DNA from: Prochlorococcus sp. AG-436-O11
GTDB lineage: Bacteria; Cyanobacteriota; Cyanobacteriia; PCC-6307; Cyanobiaceae
DNA length: 50,224 bases
Assembly: GCA_003212535.1 (NCBI GenBank)
Contig: QCPO01000010.1
Span: 1-50,224 of the forward strand
Reading direction: 5' to 3'
Position numbers and translations under genes: made by a program. Below the pieces are notes generated by a model. It made no database searches and was not told the origin of the DNA. It saw only the letters and a list, made by a program, of their open reading frames with translations. Positions 19,389 to 28,008 of the stretch are shown piece by piece; position 1 is the stretch's first letter; every line of letters starts with the position of its first letter.

Positions 19389-20171
19389 CTACTTAACTGC
19401 GAAAGTGACTCCCATAACGGCCGTGATATCTTTCTTGATAGTAGTTGTATCGTAAGAACCCCAGCTACTTACTCTCGTAGAATTTGGAACTGTGATCTGG
19501 AAAACTCCAGTATTCACTTTCTTTAAACTACCCACTTTAGATCCTGCCTGAAGCGCAATAGCCTCAGCTCTTATTCGTGCATCCTTTGCAGCTTTGGCGA
19601 GCATATCCACTCTTTTATTAGCAAGCTTGGAATAGGTAAATTCGGGAGAGCTAGGGCTTACCAAAATACCTTCGCCAAGAAGTTCAGTTATCTTGCTATG
19701 GGTTTTTTGAATTCGATAAACATCATTGCTCTGGATTTCAATTCTTTGATAGGTAATCCATTCAGTTCTTATTATTTCATTTGTCTTGGGATGCTTGGTT
19801 TCATATTCCTTGATACTCGCTGGGCCTAGATAAACTTCCTGTTTAATGCCATCTTCGATTCCATTGGCTTTAAGGAAATTCATAGTCTTTTTCATTGAGT
19901 CTTTGTGCTTATTAAAAGAATCAATTTGAGTATTACCAGTAGCCCTAACCTGAACGGACCATTTAGCAATATCACTTTCAAAACTTTCCGTACTAGCACC
20001 AGTAACAGTGATTGAATTTTCAACCATCCGAAAACCTCTTACAAGAACGGTTGATGCCCCAATAAAACCACCAAGTGATAATACAGCCATTGCAAAAACA
20101 AGTGGTGGGGTGCGACGAATAACTCTCAGAGAATCGCCCGGGAGAGACCTGATATTTTTTAAAATTTTCAT
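19389..20171 (-). CDS. SIMPL (DUF541) domain protein
   Basis: A 260-residue protein with an N-terminal membrane anchor (PPLVFAMAVLSLGGFIGAST, about residues 22-44), then a SIMPL/DUF541 domain: ITVTGASTESFESDIAKW, YRIQKTHSKITELLGEGI, and a C-terminal ITAVMGVTFAVK. Bacterial relatives are periplasmic or membrane-bound, often linked to oxidative stress, but the biochemical role is unknown. It appears to be a single gene; the region upstream (20172-20520) shows no coding frame. Confidence 0.85.
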   Translation of the reverse strand: MKILKNIRSLPGDSLRVIRRTPPLVFAMAVLSLGGFIGASTVLVRGFRMVENSITVTGASTESFESDIAKWSVQVRATGNTQIDSFNKHKDSMKKTMNFLKANGIEDGIKQEVYLGPASIKEYETKHPKTNEIIRTEWITYQRIEIQSNDVYRIQKTHSKITELLGEGILVSPSSPEFTYSKLANKRVDMLAKAAKDARIRAEAIALQAGSKVGSLKKVNTGVFQITVPNSTRVSSWGSYDTTTIKKDITAVMGVTFAVK

Positions 20172-20506
20172 TTTCTATAGGTATGTGTGTAGTAGCTTTT
20201 TAATAGCTGAACAGGAAGAAAAATATTACTAATTCCCTGACTTTTATTCCTTCCGTTCTATCTGGCCATTAAGGGTAACATCTTAAGTCGATGTGCCAAG
20301 TTTGGAGTCGGTCACTAATTTTGCCAAATGAAATAGTTGTGCGCAAGAAGTATATTTGTATTATGGAATTATTTATTCCAATCTAGGTAAAAGATATAAG
20401 TTTTAAAATATCAAAATAAAGAACTTAATTTCATATTTAAAAAATGATCATTGGGAAAAATAAATATTAAAAAAAAACATTTATAATCTTCATATTTTAT
20501 TTTTGA
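20172..20506. other. Non-coding interval
   Basis: Between the SIMPL gene and the divergent hydrolase frame. No frame of useful length, tRNA or clear hairpin was found. It should hold the promoters for both genes. Confidence 0.5.
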
Positions 20507-20539
20507 ATAATTAATTTACATTATATTTTTATTAGATTC

Positions 20540-21238
20540 ATTTTAAAAATTAAAAATCCAGTAATTATTCTAGGTGGTTTTCTAATTACTTCAGAAGCAT
20601 ATGATCTCGCTAAAGATACAATTGAGAATCTTTTTGACAGAAAAGTATATATAGTCGATGTAAAAAGAAAAGATTGGTTTAATAGCAATTCTGCAAAAGG
20701 ATGGTCAGTCATTTTAAATAAAGTAACTGATAAGGTTGCTCTTGCAATGAAAGAAAATAACTCAAAAACAATAGATTTAATTGGGCATAGTTCAGGTGGA
20801 ATAATTTTGAGACTATACCTTTCAAGCGAACCTTTCAATGGTCAAATTTATAACGGGAAACATATTACCAAGAATTTAATTACATTAGGGAGTCCTCATC
20901 AAGCAATAAAAGCAACTAAATTGAGAAAATTTGTAGATCAAAAATATCCAGGGAATTTCTTTAATAATGTTAATTATATTTCTATTGGGGGCGAAGTAAA
21001 AATCAACTCAAAGCATGCCTCCCTAGTAACTAAACTAATTGCAAAGAGCTCATATAAATCAATATCTGGCGATAAGGATGCTAGAGGAGATGGTTTAGTC
21101 CCCTTATCCTCATCTATTTTAAAGGGTTCACAACAAATAATTCTTCCTGAAACCTTTCATGGAGGGGTTTTTGGTAAGGTTTGGTATGGGACCCCTTCAA
21201 AGGTGGAAGAATGGTGGAAGCAAATAAATTGGAAATAG
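20540..21238 (+). CDS. Alpha/beta hydrolase (lipase-like), start codon not canonical
   Basis: About 232 residues. The nucleophile elbow GHSSGG has Ser at 20789 (residue 84 from 20540), the acid is in GDGLVPLSSS (Asp at 21089), and the histidine is in FHGGVF (21158). The strand-turn NPVIILGGF near the start is the usual beginning of such enzymes. The only ATG (20747) lies just before the nucleophile and would remove the first third of the fold. The frame is open from 20507, yet no ATG, GTG or TTG occurs before 20747. An ATT start near 20540 is the best guess; a decayed start is the alternative. Cyanobacterial relatives are thought to be esterases or lipases. Confidence 0.7.
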   Translation: MLKIKNPVIILGGFLITSEAYDLAKDTIENLFDRKVYIVDVKRKDWFNSNSAKGWSVILNKVTDKVALAMKENNSKTIDLIGHSSGGIILRLYLSSEPFNGQIYNGKHITKNLITLGSPHQAIKATKLRKFVDQKYPGNFFNNVNYISIGGEVKINSKHASLVTKLIAKSSYKSISGDKDARGDGLVPLSSSILKGSQQIILPETFHGGVFGKVWYGTPSKVEEWWKQINWK

Positions 21239-21272
21239 AATTTTTTAAATTTAAAGATTCCTATAGAGAAAC

Positions 21273-21668
21273 TTATGCAGAATAAGTGCCATCACTTTCT
21301 CTTTTGGCTGCAGCCAATACAATTTCACCTAAAACTTTTTCAATCATGTATGCACTTTTTATCCCATAACATTCTTGGTTGTTAATCTTCTTAAAATCAT
21401 TTTTGAGACAATTAATATATTCACAACAACCGCATCTAATATCTATTTTCTTACCTCTATAAACTTCCAAGGCTCGAGCAAAAATCCATTGCTGAACGGC
21501 AATATTTTCCCAGCTATCAAAATTAGACCACTCTAGAAAATCCTTATCAAGAATATCTGTTAATCCTTCTACCTCTATTACATATGTTAATAGAGCTTCT
21601 TCTCTTGATTCCTCTTTAATGCCGATTGTTTTTATAGAATCTTCTTTCATTTCTGATAAATCAAGCAA
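21273..21668 (-). CDS. Hypothetical protein with a cysteine cluster
   Basis: A 131-residue soluble protein; MKEDS six codons in is an alternative start. It has a compact cysteine cluster (RCGCCEYINCLKND, about residue 79, and a fifth Cys in NQECYG) that could bind a metal, and a WENIAVQQWIFARALEVY helix. I do not recognise a family. It is convergent with the hydrolase gene, 34 bases apart. Confidence 0.65.
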   Translation of the reverse strand: MLDLSEMKEDSIKTIGIKEESREEALLTYVIEVEGLTDILDKDFLEWSNFDSWENIAVQQWIFARALEVYRGKKIDIRCGCCEYINCLKNDFKKINNQECYGIKSAYMIEKVLGEIVLAAAKRESDGTYSA

Positions 21669-21985
21669 TTTATTCTATAAATTTTCAAGAAGAATCAACT
21701 ATAAAAAATGCTCTTCCAATTAAAAAATAAGAATTGATTAAATCAATAAAAAATTACAATTCTAATCTTTTAGAAGATTTTACTAATTTTCTATAAAGTT
21801 CTTCAGAGATAGGTTGCATAACTTTAGAAAAATTTTTTTAATTACTTACTTTTAACTTTTTTTTTAATCTCAAACTATGCGAATAATTACCTAAATTTAT
21901 TTAAAAAATATTTAGAATTAATAAATCTATTCTATAGATAAATAATATTACAAGTCGATCTAGATATATTTATATTTTCATAAAA
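21669..21985. other. AT-rich interval without a supported gene
   Basis: Contains only a 21-codon minus-strand frame (21754-21819, MQPISEELYRKLVKSSKRLE) that is too short to support. No RNA gene or terminator was recognised. Confidence 0.4.
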
Positions 21986-22129
21986 TCAAGCACAAATAAC
22001 TGATAAATCTACAAAGTTCTTATCTTCGTCAGCCAATTCAGTAATTATCCTATTAAGCCATTCAGAGGTACTTTCGCAGTAACCAACATTTAAGATAGTT
22101 TTTTGTTTTTTTGTTTCTTCTTTAAACAT
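21986..22129 (-). CDS. Small hypothetical protein, 47 residues
   Basis: Begins MFKEETKKQKTILNVGYCES and continues TSEWLNRIITELADEDKNF. The hydrophilic composition, a helix of mixed charge and typical codon use suggest real coding, but no family is recognised. Flanking bases 22130-22324 are very AT-rich and appear empty. Confidence 0.4.
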   Translation of the reverse strand: MFKEETKKQKTILNVGYCESTSEWLNRIITELADEDKNFVDLSVICA

Positions 22130-22324
22130 AACAATAGTTTTTTTTTTAAATTAGTCTTTAAACAAATAAAAGGGAATAAGTCTTAATTACTATCTATTAC
22201 GAAAAAGTTTTATTTAATAAAAATTTAAAACATTCTCCTAAACATACAAAATAATACTATTAAAAAAAAATCTTTTTTTAATAAACCTTTAGGGAATATT
22301 GGTTATATTTCTAATTTTTGAAAA

Positions 22325-23107
22325 TTATTGATAATGTCCTAAAGGTCCTGGTCCAGATCCTATTTTATAAGATTTTTCTAGGGATTTTTCAATAAATAAT
22401 TTAGATTTTTTTATTGAATCAATCAACTCAAAACCTAATGCGCGATAGCCACAAATTGCCGCACTTAATGTGCATCCACTTCCATGTGTATTTTGGGTAT
22501 TAACAAACTTATTAACAAACCAATTTCTTCTACCATTTGCATCAAGAAAAAAATCTTTGCCCTTCATGCCCTCCAAACCGCCGCCTTTTATTAATACTGC
22601 TTTAGCTCCAAGACCAATAATTTTTTTTGCAGCTTTTTCGATATCTTCTTTATTATTAATTTTCATATTAGATAATAGATTTGCTTCAAAAATATTTGGA
22701 GTTAACAAATCTGCAATTGGTAAAAGTAATTTTTTGTAGGCATTAATTGCAGAATCTTCAAGCAATTTAGAACCAGTTCTAGTTACCATTACAGGGTCAA
22801 TTATTTTAGGAATAGGATAATTTTTTAACTTTGAAGCCGTATCAAGAATAATCCTTTCATTAAGTAACATTCCAGTTTTTAAAGCATTAATAGCAAAATC
22901 ATCTAATAAAGTATCAAGCTGACTTATTAAAGTATTTTTCTCCACAGCCTCTACACATTTAACCTCAATACTATTTTGAGCGGTAATACATGTAATTACA
23001 GAGCATCCATGTACTTTAAGTGCCATAAAAGTTCTAAGGTCAGCCTGAATTCCCGCACCTCCTCCAGAGTCACTACCACCTATAGAAAGCGCAATTTTTG
23101 AATACAT
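22325..23107 (-). CDS. thiD: Hydroxymethylpyrimidine/phosphomethylpyrimidine kinase
   Basis: A 260-residue ribokinase-fold enzyme. N-terminal motif GGSDSGGGAGIQADLRTF, substrate-contact region VITCITAQNS, IDPVMVTRTGSKL, and the anion hole/catalytic motif TQNTHGSGCTLSAAI are all in place. It phosphorylates HMP and HMP-phosphate for thiamin synthesis. tenA lies 42 bases upstream on the same strand, which points to pyrimidine salvage from degraded thiamin. Confidence 0.95.
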   Translation of the reverse strand: MYSKIALSIGGSDSGGGAGIQADLRTFMALKVHGCSVITCITAQNSIEVKCVEAVEKNTLISQLDTLLDDFAINALKTGMLLNERIILDTASKLKNYPIPKIIDPVMVTRTGSKLLEDSAINAYKKLLLPIADLLTPNIFEANLLSNMKINNKEDIEKAAKKIIGLGAKAVLIKGGGLEGMKGKDFFLDANGRRNWFVNKFVNTQNTHGSGCTLSAAICGYRALGFELIDSIKKSKLFIEKSLEKSYKIGSGPGPLGHYQ

Positions 23108-23149
23108 AATTTTAATATTTCGAATTTAATAAAGAATTATATAAACTAA

Positions 23150-23773
23150 TTAGAAATCTGAATATGCTTTAAAAAAATCCAGCTCTAATTCCATGGCCCT
23201 TTTGTATAAATAATTTCCCTGATTAATATCAAATGGATCTTGATAACTATCAATAAGGTTTTCAAGCGATTTTACTAAGTTTTCAAAATTCTTATCAGAG
23301 TAAGTAATAATCCATTCCTTATATTTAGTATTGAAACCCATATTTGATAATCTTTGACCTATCCAAGAATAAAGACGCATACAAGGTGTCATTGCAAACA
23401 TTATTTCAACTGAACTTAGTTTTTTAGAAACATCATCCAGAAAATCTGTATAATTTTTAGTAGCGGGTTTTATAAAATTATTAGTCAAATCAATATCCCA
23501 TTCTTTGGCATAAGTTTCATGTAATATTAGTTCCTCCGATACTCCTATTAGAAGCTTACTTAAAGTCCTTATTGAATATTTATCTTTAGATTTAGAAACT
23601 GCCAAACCATATGCCCTTGCAAAGGTTTCTAAAAAGAAATAATCTTGAGCTAAATATTCTTTAAATATATGTACAGGAAGGTTTCCACTTTTGAGACCCT
23701 GAACAAATTTTGTATTTAAGCTAAGTTCAGCTAAATCATAATTACTTAACCATAGTTTCTTTGTTATTAGCAT
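23150..23773 (-). CDS. tenA: TenA-family thiaminase II / aminopyrimidine aminohydrolase
   Basis: A 207-residue all-helical protein with TenA features: FKEYLAQDYFFLETFARAYG near residue 40, and the catalytic cysteine in MTPCMRLYSWIGQRL (about residue 131). TenA hydrolyses aminomethyl-pyrimidine, a thiamin breakdown product, to HMP, the ThiD substrate. The tenA-thiD order on one strand fits this salvage route. Confidence 0.92.
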   Translation of the reverse strand: MLITKKLWLSNYDLAELSLNTKFVQGLKSGNLPVHIFKEYLAQDYFFLETFARAYGLAVSKSKDKYSIRTLSKLLIGVSEELILHETYAKEWDIDLTNNFIKPATKNYTDFLDDVSKKLSSVEIMFAMTPCMRLYSWIGQRLSNMGFNTKYKEWIITYSDKNFENLVKSLENLIDSYQDPFDINQGNYLYKRAMELELDFFKAYSDF

Positions 23774-23883
23774 TTTATTATTCTTTTAAATACTTAAAAA
23801 ACTTATTTAATATTATTATTTTATAAAATAAAATTAGACTTCTTAAATAGAAATCCAACTTAAATTAAATATTATGAGAAATT

Positions 23884-24057
23884 ATGTCTGATAGATTTGA
23901 ATGGGATGATACCAATAGTTCAGGTATTTGGTGGAGTACAAATGTTAGTATTAGAGATGAATGCATTTTACTTAAAGAAGATACTCAATGTGAAGACTGT
24001 GATATTGTTGAATTACTTAGGAGTATTGCAAAAGATATAGAAGAGAAGGGACTCTAA
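23884..24057 (+). CDS. Small acidic hypothetical protein, 57 residues
   Basis: Starts MSDRFEWDDTNSSGIWWSTN and ends SIAKDIEEKGL. It has a CEDCD cysteine pair in the middle and is strongly acidic. Good coding character; similar short acidic proteins are common in marine picocyanobacteria, but no function is known. It lies between divergent tenA and convergent pip. Confidence 0.6.
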   Translation: MSDRFEWDDTNSSGIWWSTNVSIRDECILLKEDTQCEDCDIVELLRSIAKDIEEKGL

Positions 24058-24087
24058 TTTTATTTTCAATTTTTTAATTAATAAATC

Positions 24088-25041
24088 TTAAAAACTATTC
24101 TCAAGATTCTTTACAGCTTCTATTAATTTTTTAGTAATTCCTTCTTCACTCATAGAATGTCCAGCATCATCAACTATAGTTAACTCGCAATTCTTTAATT
24201 TCTTTTTAAGATCCCAAGCACTCCTAACTGGGCATACAATATCGTACCTCCCTTGAATAATTCTTGTTGGCATTGATTCTATAATTTGGATATTTTGCAA
24301 AATAAAATCATCTTCTAAAAAAATTTTATTTTTGAAATAATGGCATTCAATTCTTGCAAATGCATCTGAAAAAGAATTAGCTTTTACTTTACCAAAATCA
24401 AATTCTTTTTTTATTAGATGACTTGTAGAAAGTTCCCATTTTGTCCATGCAGCAGCAGCTCTTGACCTAAGTTCAACATTTGAAGATGTTAAATATTTAT
24501 AAAATGAACTTATCAAATCTTCTCTTTCATCATGAGGTATGACAGAAATATATTCTTCAAATTCTTTAGGGAATATTTCACTTGCACCATATTGGTAAAA
24601 CCATAATAATTCAAACTTTCTGCATAAAAATATTCCCCTTAATGTCAAACTTAGAACTCTTGAGGGATTTTTTATTGAATATATAAGTGAAAGAGTAGAT
24701 CCCCATGATCCACCAAACAAATGCCAATAATCAATTTCTAATTTTATACGTAATTTCTCCATATCACTAACTAAATCATTAGTAGTATTTTCTCTTAATT
24801 CTGAAAAAGGAGTTGAGTAACCACAGCCTCTTTGATCAAACTGAATAATATCAAATTTTTCTGGATTAAAGTATCTTCTATATCTTGGATGACTGCCACC
24901 TCCAGGACCTCCATGAACAACAAGTATTTTTTTGCCATCTGGATTGCCAGATCTTTCCCAATAGATGGAATGAATATCACTAACTTCTAAAATACCCTTT
25001 TCTCTTATCTCTAAATATGGAAACAAAATTTGTTCTTTCAT
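24088..25041 (-). CDS. pip: Proline iminopeptidase
   Basis: A 317-residue alpha/beta hydrolase of the S33 family: oxyanion motif HGGPGGGSHPRYRRYF, DQRGCGYSTPF, nucleophile GGSWGSTLSLIYS (Ser about residue 112), acid in QGRYDIVCPV, and histidine in DDAGHSMSE. It removes N-terminal proline from peptides. It has the normal family length and a complete triad. A perfect 11-bp hairpin lies about 100 bases upstream. Confidence 0.94.
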   Translation of the reverse strand: MKEQILFPYLEIREKGILEVSDIHSIYWERSGNPDGKKILVVHGGPGGGSHPRYRRYFNPEKFDIIQFDQRGCGYSTPFSELRENTTNDLVSDMEKLRIKLEIDYWHLFGGSWGSTLSLIYSIKNPSRVLSLTLRGIFLCRKFELLWFYQYGASEIFPKEFEEYISVIPHDEREDLISSFYKYLTSSNVELRSRAAAAWTKWELSTSHLIKKEFDFGKVKANSFSDAFARIECHYFKNKIFLEDDFILQNIQIIESMPTRIIQGRYDIVCPVRSAWDLKKKLKNCELTIVDDAGHSMSEEGITKKLIEAVKNLENSF

Positions 25042-25139
25042 CTTATAAATATAATTAATTCTATAAAAAATTCTTTTTGTATACTTAATATATATAATCC
25101 AATAAAAAAGATAAAGTGATAGGATTTAATTTGACAATA

Positions 25140-25167
25140 AAAAAGGACTGCAATTACAGTCCTTTTT
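25140..25167. terminator. Bidirectional hairpin terminator-like element
   Basis: A perfect 11-base-pair stem, aaaaaggactg paired with cagtccttttt, around a six-base loop, with A and T runs on the two sides so it could work on either strand. No convergent gene is obvious, so it may end an unannotated transcript from 25180-25560. Confidence 0.6.
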
Positions 25168-25169
25168 AT

Positions 25170-25710
25170 AATTTCCTTATTTCCTACTAACAGTATTTAA
25201 ATAAAACATAAATTAAAGTTCATATACTCATGACCTTTAAAAATGTGGATTAGGGGATTTTTCACGATAATTTCAGTTCCTAATGTCGCTAGTAATTATA
25301 AAGCGAAGTCTTATCAGACTAATTGATTGAACTCAGATTTTCGATTAATCCCATTCTCAGGAATACGCTTCCTTTTCTTCGGAATTTGCTAAATTTCAGG
25401 CGGACTATCAATCATTAAGATTGCCTCCGAACTCAATAATTATAAGTTACTATTTTTTCTATTTGCAGTAAATCCGTAAATATGCTGATTTACTTTTAGC
25501 ACTATCTGTAAGAGAATTTAAATGGTCCATTGTTTTTATAAATAATTAGTTAAAAATAGCAATATATAAATTTTCCTTGCTCAGTCTTATAACGAAACTA
25601 TGAATGTATTAAATCTTCTACATAAATAAATTATATTAAAATTGTTAAAAAATTATTTCACTAACTAATTTATATAAAAATTGAATAAATAAAGAATTAT
25701 TATATAAATT
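25170..25710. other. Interval with coding-like fragments but no clear gene
   Basis: Holds a 27-codon frame (25243-25326, MWIRGFFTIISVPNVASNYK...) and a start-less stretch in another frame at about 25348-25470 reading QEYASFSSEFAKFQADYQSL. These could be remains of a broken gene or a non-coding RNA gene ending at the hairpin at 25140-25167. Nothing can be named. Confidence 0.3.
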
Positions 25711-25806
25711 ATGGATTTCATAAAAAAGAACAGAATTCTTACTCTAATGGCAATAATTGCAATAATATCATTTGCCTTAGAAAAAGCAGGCGTAATACAC
25801 CCTTAA
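25711..25806 (+). CDS. Small single-pass membrane protein, 31 residues
   Basis: MDFIKKNRILTLMAIIAIIS... with a basic start and one hydrophobic helix (about 9-24), ending EKAGVIHP. It has the look of many one-helix proteins in picocyanobacteria. It is 66 bases upstream of the CPBP protease on the same strand. Function unknown. Confidence 0.5.
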   Translation: MDFIKKNRILTLMAIIAIISFALEKAGVIHP

Positions 25807-25872
25807 AAAGTTTCAAAAAAAATAAGTTTAAAAAGAACACTAATGGAATAAATAACACTATTTAATAAAATT

Positions 25873-26724
25873 ATGAATCTAATAAAAATATTTTTAAAAA
25901 GTTTTTTTCTTTTAAGACCTAGATTTTTATCAACTATAGTTTTCCTACCATTACTTTATTTAATTGGTTGGATATTGGCACAGCCATTATTATTGTTAAA
26001 TTTTGGGAAAGAAAATTTATCATTAATAGGTACAATTTTTACCTTCTTACTTTTTATTTTTTTAATTCCTTATTGGTTTAAGGTCAGATGGAGTATTAAA
26101 AATTCGTGGACAACACTAGGTCTAAATAAAAACAATTTTTTGCAAAATATTTTCGATTTTTCTAAAGGTATTTTGTTTTCTATAGTATTAATAACTTTAA
26201 TTTTGATTCCCGTCTTACAAAGTAATTACATTACTTGGATAGGTTCATTTTCCTCAGATATATTATTAAATTCTATTTTGCTTGGATTAGGTATTGGTAT
26301 AGCAGAAGAACTTATTTTCAGAGCTTGGTTTTTAGAAGAATTAAAGATGGAATATGGAATAAAAATAGCTATTTTTACACAAGCATTAGTTTTCAGCTTA
26401 GTTCATCCTGTCTCAAATACCTCATTTCGGAATATTATTGGATTACGATTAGGGTGGTTTTTTCTTGGGATCCTTCTATCTTTAGTAAGAATAAAAGATA
26501 AAGGTTCATTATGGAAATGCATTGGAATTCATGGCGGGCTTGTTTGCATTTGGTTTTTTATCAATCATGGGTTAATAAAAATTGCGGATAATACCCCTTC
26601 TTTTTTAGCTGGACCTTTTACACAAAATGTGTCCAACCCCATAGGTAGTTTAGTTGCAATTATAATATTAATATTCTTATGCATCTTTTACTCAAGGAAA
26701 TCTAATAATGGATCTATATTCTAA
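25873..26724 (+). CDS. CPBP-family intramembrane glutamic endopeptidase
   Basis: A 283-residue protein with about seven hydrophobic segments. The CPBP/Abi motifs are present: EELIFRAWFLEEL (EExxxR, about residue 143), FSLVHPVSN (FxxxH) and IHGGLVCIWFFIN. Such proteases include CAAX prenyl proteases and bacteriocin self-immunity proteins. In cyanobacteria and plastids most are of unknown substrate. No bacteriocin gene is nearby apart from the unrelated Nif11-like frame 4 kb away. Confidence 0.88.
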   Translation: MNLIKIFLKSFFLLRPRFLSTIVFLPLLYLIGWILAQPLLLLNFGKENLSLIGTIFTFLLFIFLIPYWFKVRWSIKNSWTTLGLNKNNFLQNIFDFSKGILFSIVLITLILIPVLQSNYITWIGSFSSDILLNSILLGLGIGIAEELIFRAWFLEELKMEYGIKIAIFTQALVFSLVHPVSNTSFRNIIGLRLGWFFLGILLSLVRIKDKGSLWKCIGIHGGLVCIWFFINHGLIKIADNTPSFLAGPFTQNVSNPIGSLVAIIILIFLCIFYSRKSNNGSIF

Positions 26725-26800
26725 TCCTTTAATTAGATATAATTACTGATTTTTTTTAAATAAATAATTGTTAAATTAAAAAAAATATAAATCCTTATAT

Positions 26801-26968
26801 ATGAGCTTAGATAATGGACTAAGATTTCTTGTTTTTTTAGTGATTTTTGGATTTACAAATTATTTAATGATGTTAAGAAGATATGAAAAGGATTTAAGAA
26901 AAAGAAAAATTATACAAAGAAATAAAATATCTAACTTATATCCTAAGGGGACAATTATTTTTAAATAG
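26801..26968 (+). CDS. Small membrane protein with basic tail, 55 residues
   Basis: MSLDNGLRFLVFLVIFGFTN... has one membrane helix (about 8-25) followed by a lysine/arginine-rich cytosolic tail (RRYEKDLRKRKIIQRNK). The positive-inside pattern puts the tail in the cytosol. No family is recognised. It follows the CPBP gene on the same strand by 76 bases. Confidence 0.55.
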   Translation: MSLDNGLRFLVFLVIFGFTNYLMMLRRYEKDLRKRKIIQRNKISNLYPKGTIIFK

Positions 26969-27172
26969 CTTTAAAAAGTTTTTTTTTTAACGAGAACATT
27001 AGTTTTTCTTTTTATAATTTTTTTTTAGAGTGATATTTCATAACTTTTAAATGCTTAAGCTTTTTTAAAAGATTAGCAATTTTTTTCTAAAATTCTTACA
27101 AATAGAACTCTTTTTTTGATTTCAAGATTTTATTTTGCCCTATATACTAAACGTTTTATATGAATAATCTAT

Positions 27173-27421
27173 TTACCACTTAGGACTTGTTTTTTGCCAA
27201 CCTTCTTCTAGAAGTTTTTTCCAAAACAATCTTGCATCTTCAATCTTCATTTGTTTTATAGTTTTCATTAATGGAGGCTTTTCACCATGAATACCCATTA
27301 TGATTCCCTCTTCAATAAACATATAATCAATAGATTTATCTCCATTACCATCACCTTTATAAAAACGAATTACTCCTACGGAATTAGAGTCAATTAACCA
27401 GAAATCCTTTTCCTTATTCAT
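27173..27421 (-). CDS. DUF1651-like protein
   Basis: An 82-residue protein starting MNKEKDFWLIDSNSVGVIRF and ending with EDARLFWKKLLEEGWQKTSP. The WL start and the A-x-x-x-W-x-x-L-x-x-x-GW end are what I recall of DUF1651, a family restricted to marine Synechococcus and Prochlorococcus. Function unknown; soluble. Confidence 0.65.
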   Translation of the reverse strand: MNKEKDFWLIDSNSVGVIRFYKGDGNGDKSIDYMFIEEGIIMGIHGEKPPLMKTIKQMKIEDARLFWKKLLEEGWQKTSPKW

Positions 27422-27521
27422 TATTTCAATTAATTCAAGTAATAGAAACTAAATTCAAGATATCTATAAATAGCAAAGCAAAAGATAAATTGTTTTATAG
27501 ATTAAAATTTTTTAAAAATTT

Positions 27522-27600
27522 GATCGGTAAATACGGGCCGGTTGTGTTAGGTAATCCGAAATTCGGTGTATTTGCCGTATAATTTTCTACGGTTTTTATC
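27522..27600. other. GC-rich patch with nested inverted repeats
   Basis: In otherwise very AT-rich intergenic DNA this patch holds ccgaaattcgg (a self-complementary hairpin) nested inside atacgg/ccgtat arms. The plus strand also reads as an open frame ending LIGKYGPVVLGNPKFGVFAV (stop at 27580). It could be a structured leader of the gene at 27657, a small RNA, or a short peptide gene with a TTG start (27490 or 27520). Confidence 0.4.
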
Positions 27601-27656
27601 CTTTCAAATTTTAAATATTTATATGATATTTAATTTGTACTAATTCAAAGGTCACT

Positions 27657-27896
27657 ATGTATTCAATGTTTGATCTTCTTTTTGAAACCCCTTCATATTG
27701 CCCAGTGTATGTAATTTCTGATAGCGAAATGAAGAAACTAAAGAAAACTCAACACCAAGAAGAACTTGATGAAATTAACCGCCAAAGGAAAATACTTGAA
27801 GATTCTTTTAAAGCTCAACTAAAACATCTTGAAGAAAGGGAAAAAGAAATCAAAAAAGAACTAAAAGTGGTTTCTGCTGCTAAAAATAAACAATAA
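27657..27896 (+). CDS. Small coiled-coil protein, 79 residues
   Basis: Starts MYSMFDLLFETPSYCPVYVI and then forms a highly charged helix (about 23-75, with many K and E) that should be a coiled coil. The first segment resembles the start of some small heat-shock-like cyanobacterial proteins, but no domain can be named. A hairpin terminator follows 23 bases after the stop. Confidence 0.65.
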   Translation: MYSMFDLLFETPSYCPVYVISDSEMKKLKKTQHQEELDEINRQRKILEDSFKAQLKHLEEREKEIKKELKVVSAAKNKQ

Positions 27897-27919
27897 ATTT
27901 TCAGAAAGATTATTTACCT

Positions 27920-27947
27920 AAAGGCGGTTAAAAACCGTCTTTTATTT
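27920..27947 (+). terminator. Rho-independent terminator
   Basis: A ten-pair stem aaaggcggtt/aaccgtcttt (one G-U pair), three-base loop, followed by T-rich sequence. It lies just after the 79-residue coiled-coil gene. Confidence 0.7.
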
Positions 27948-28008
27948 TTACTTATTTTTAAAACAATCTTCTGAAGCAAAGATTTTAAAAATATAATATT
28001 TAATTTCA

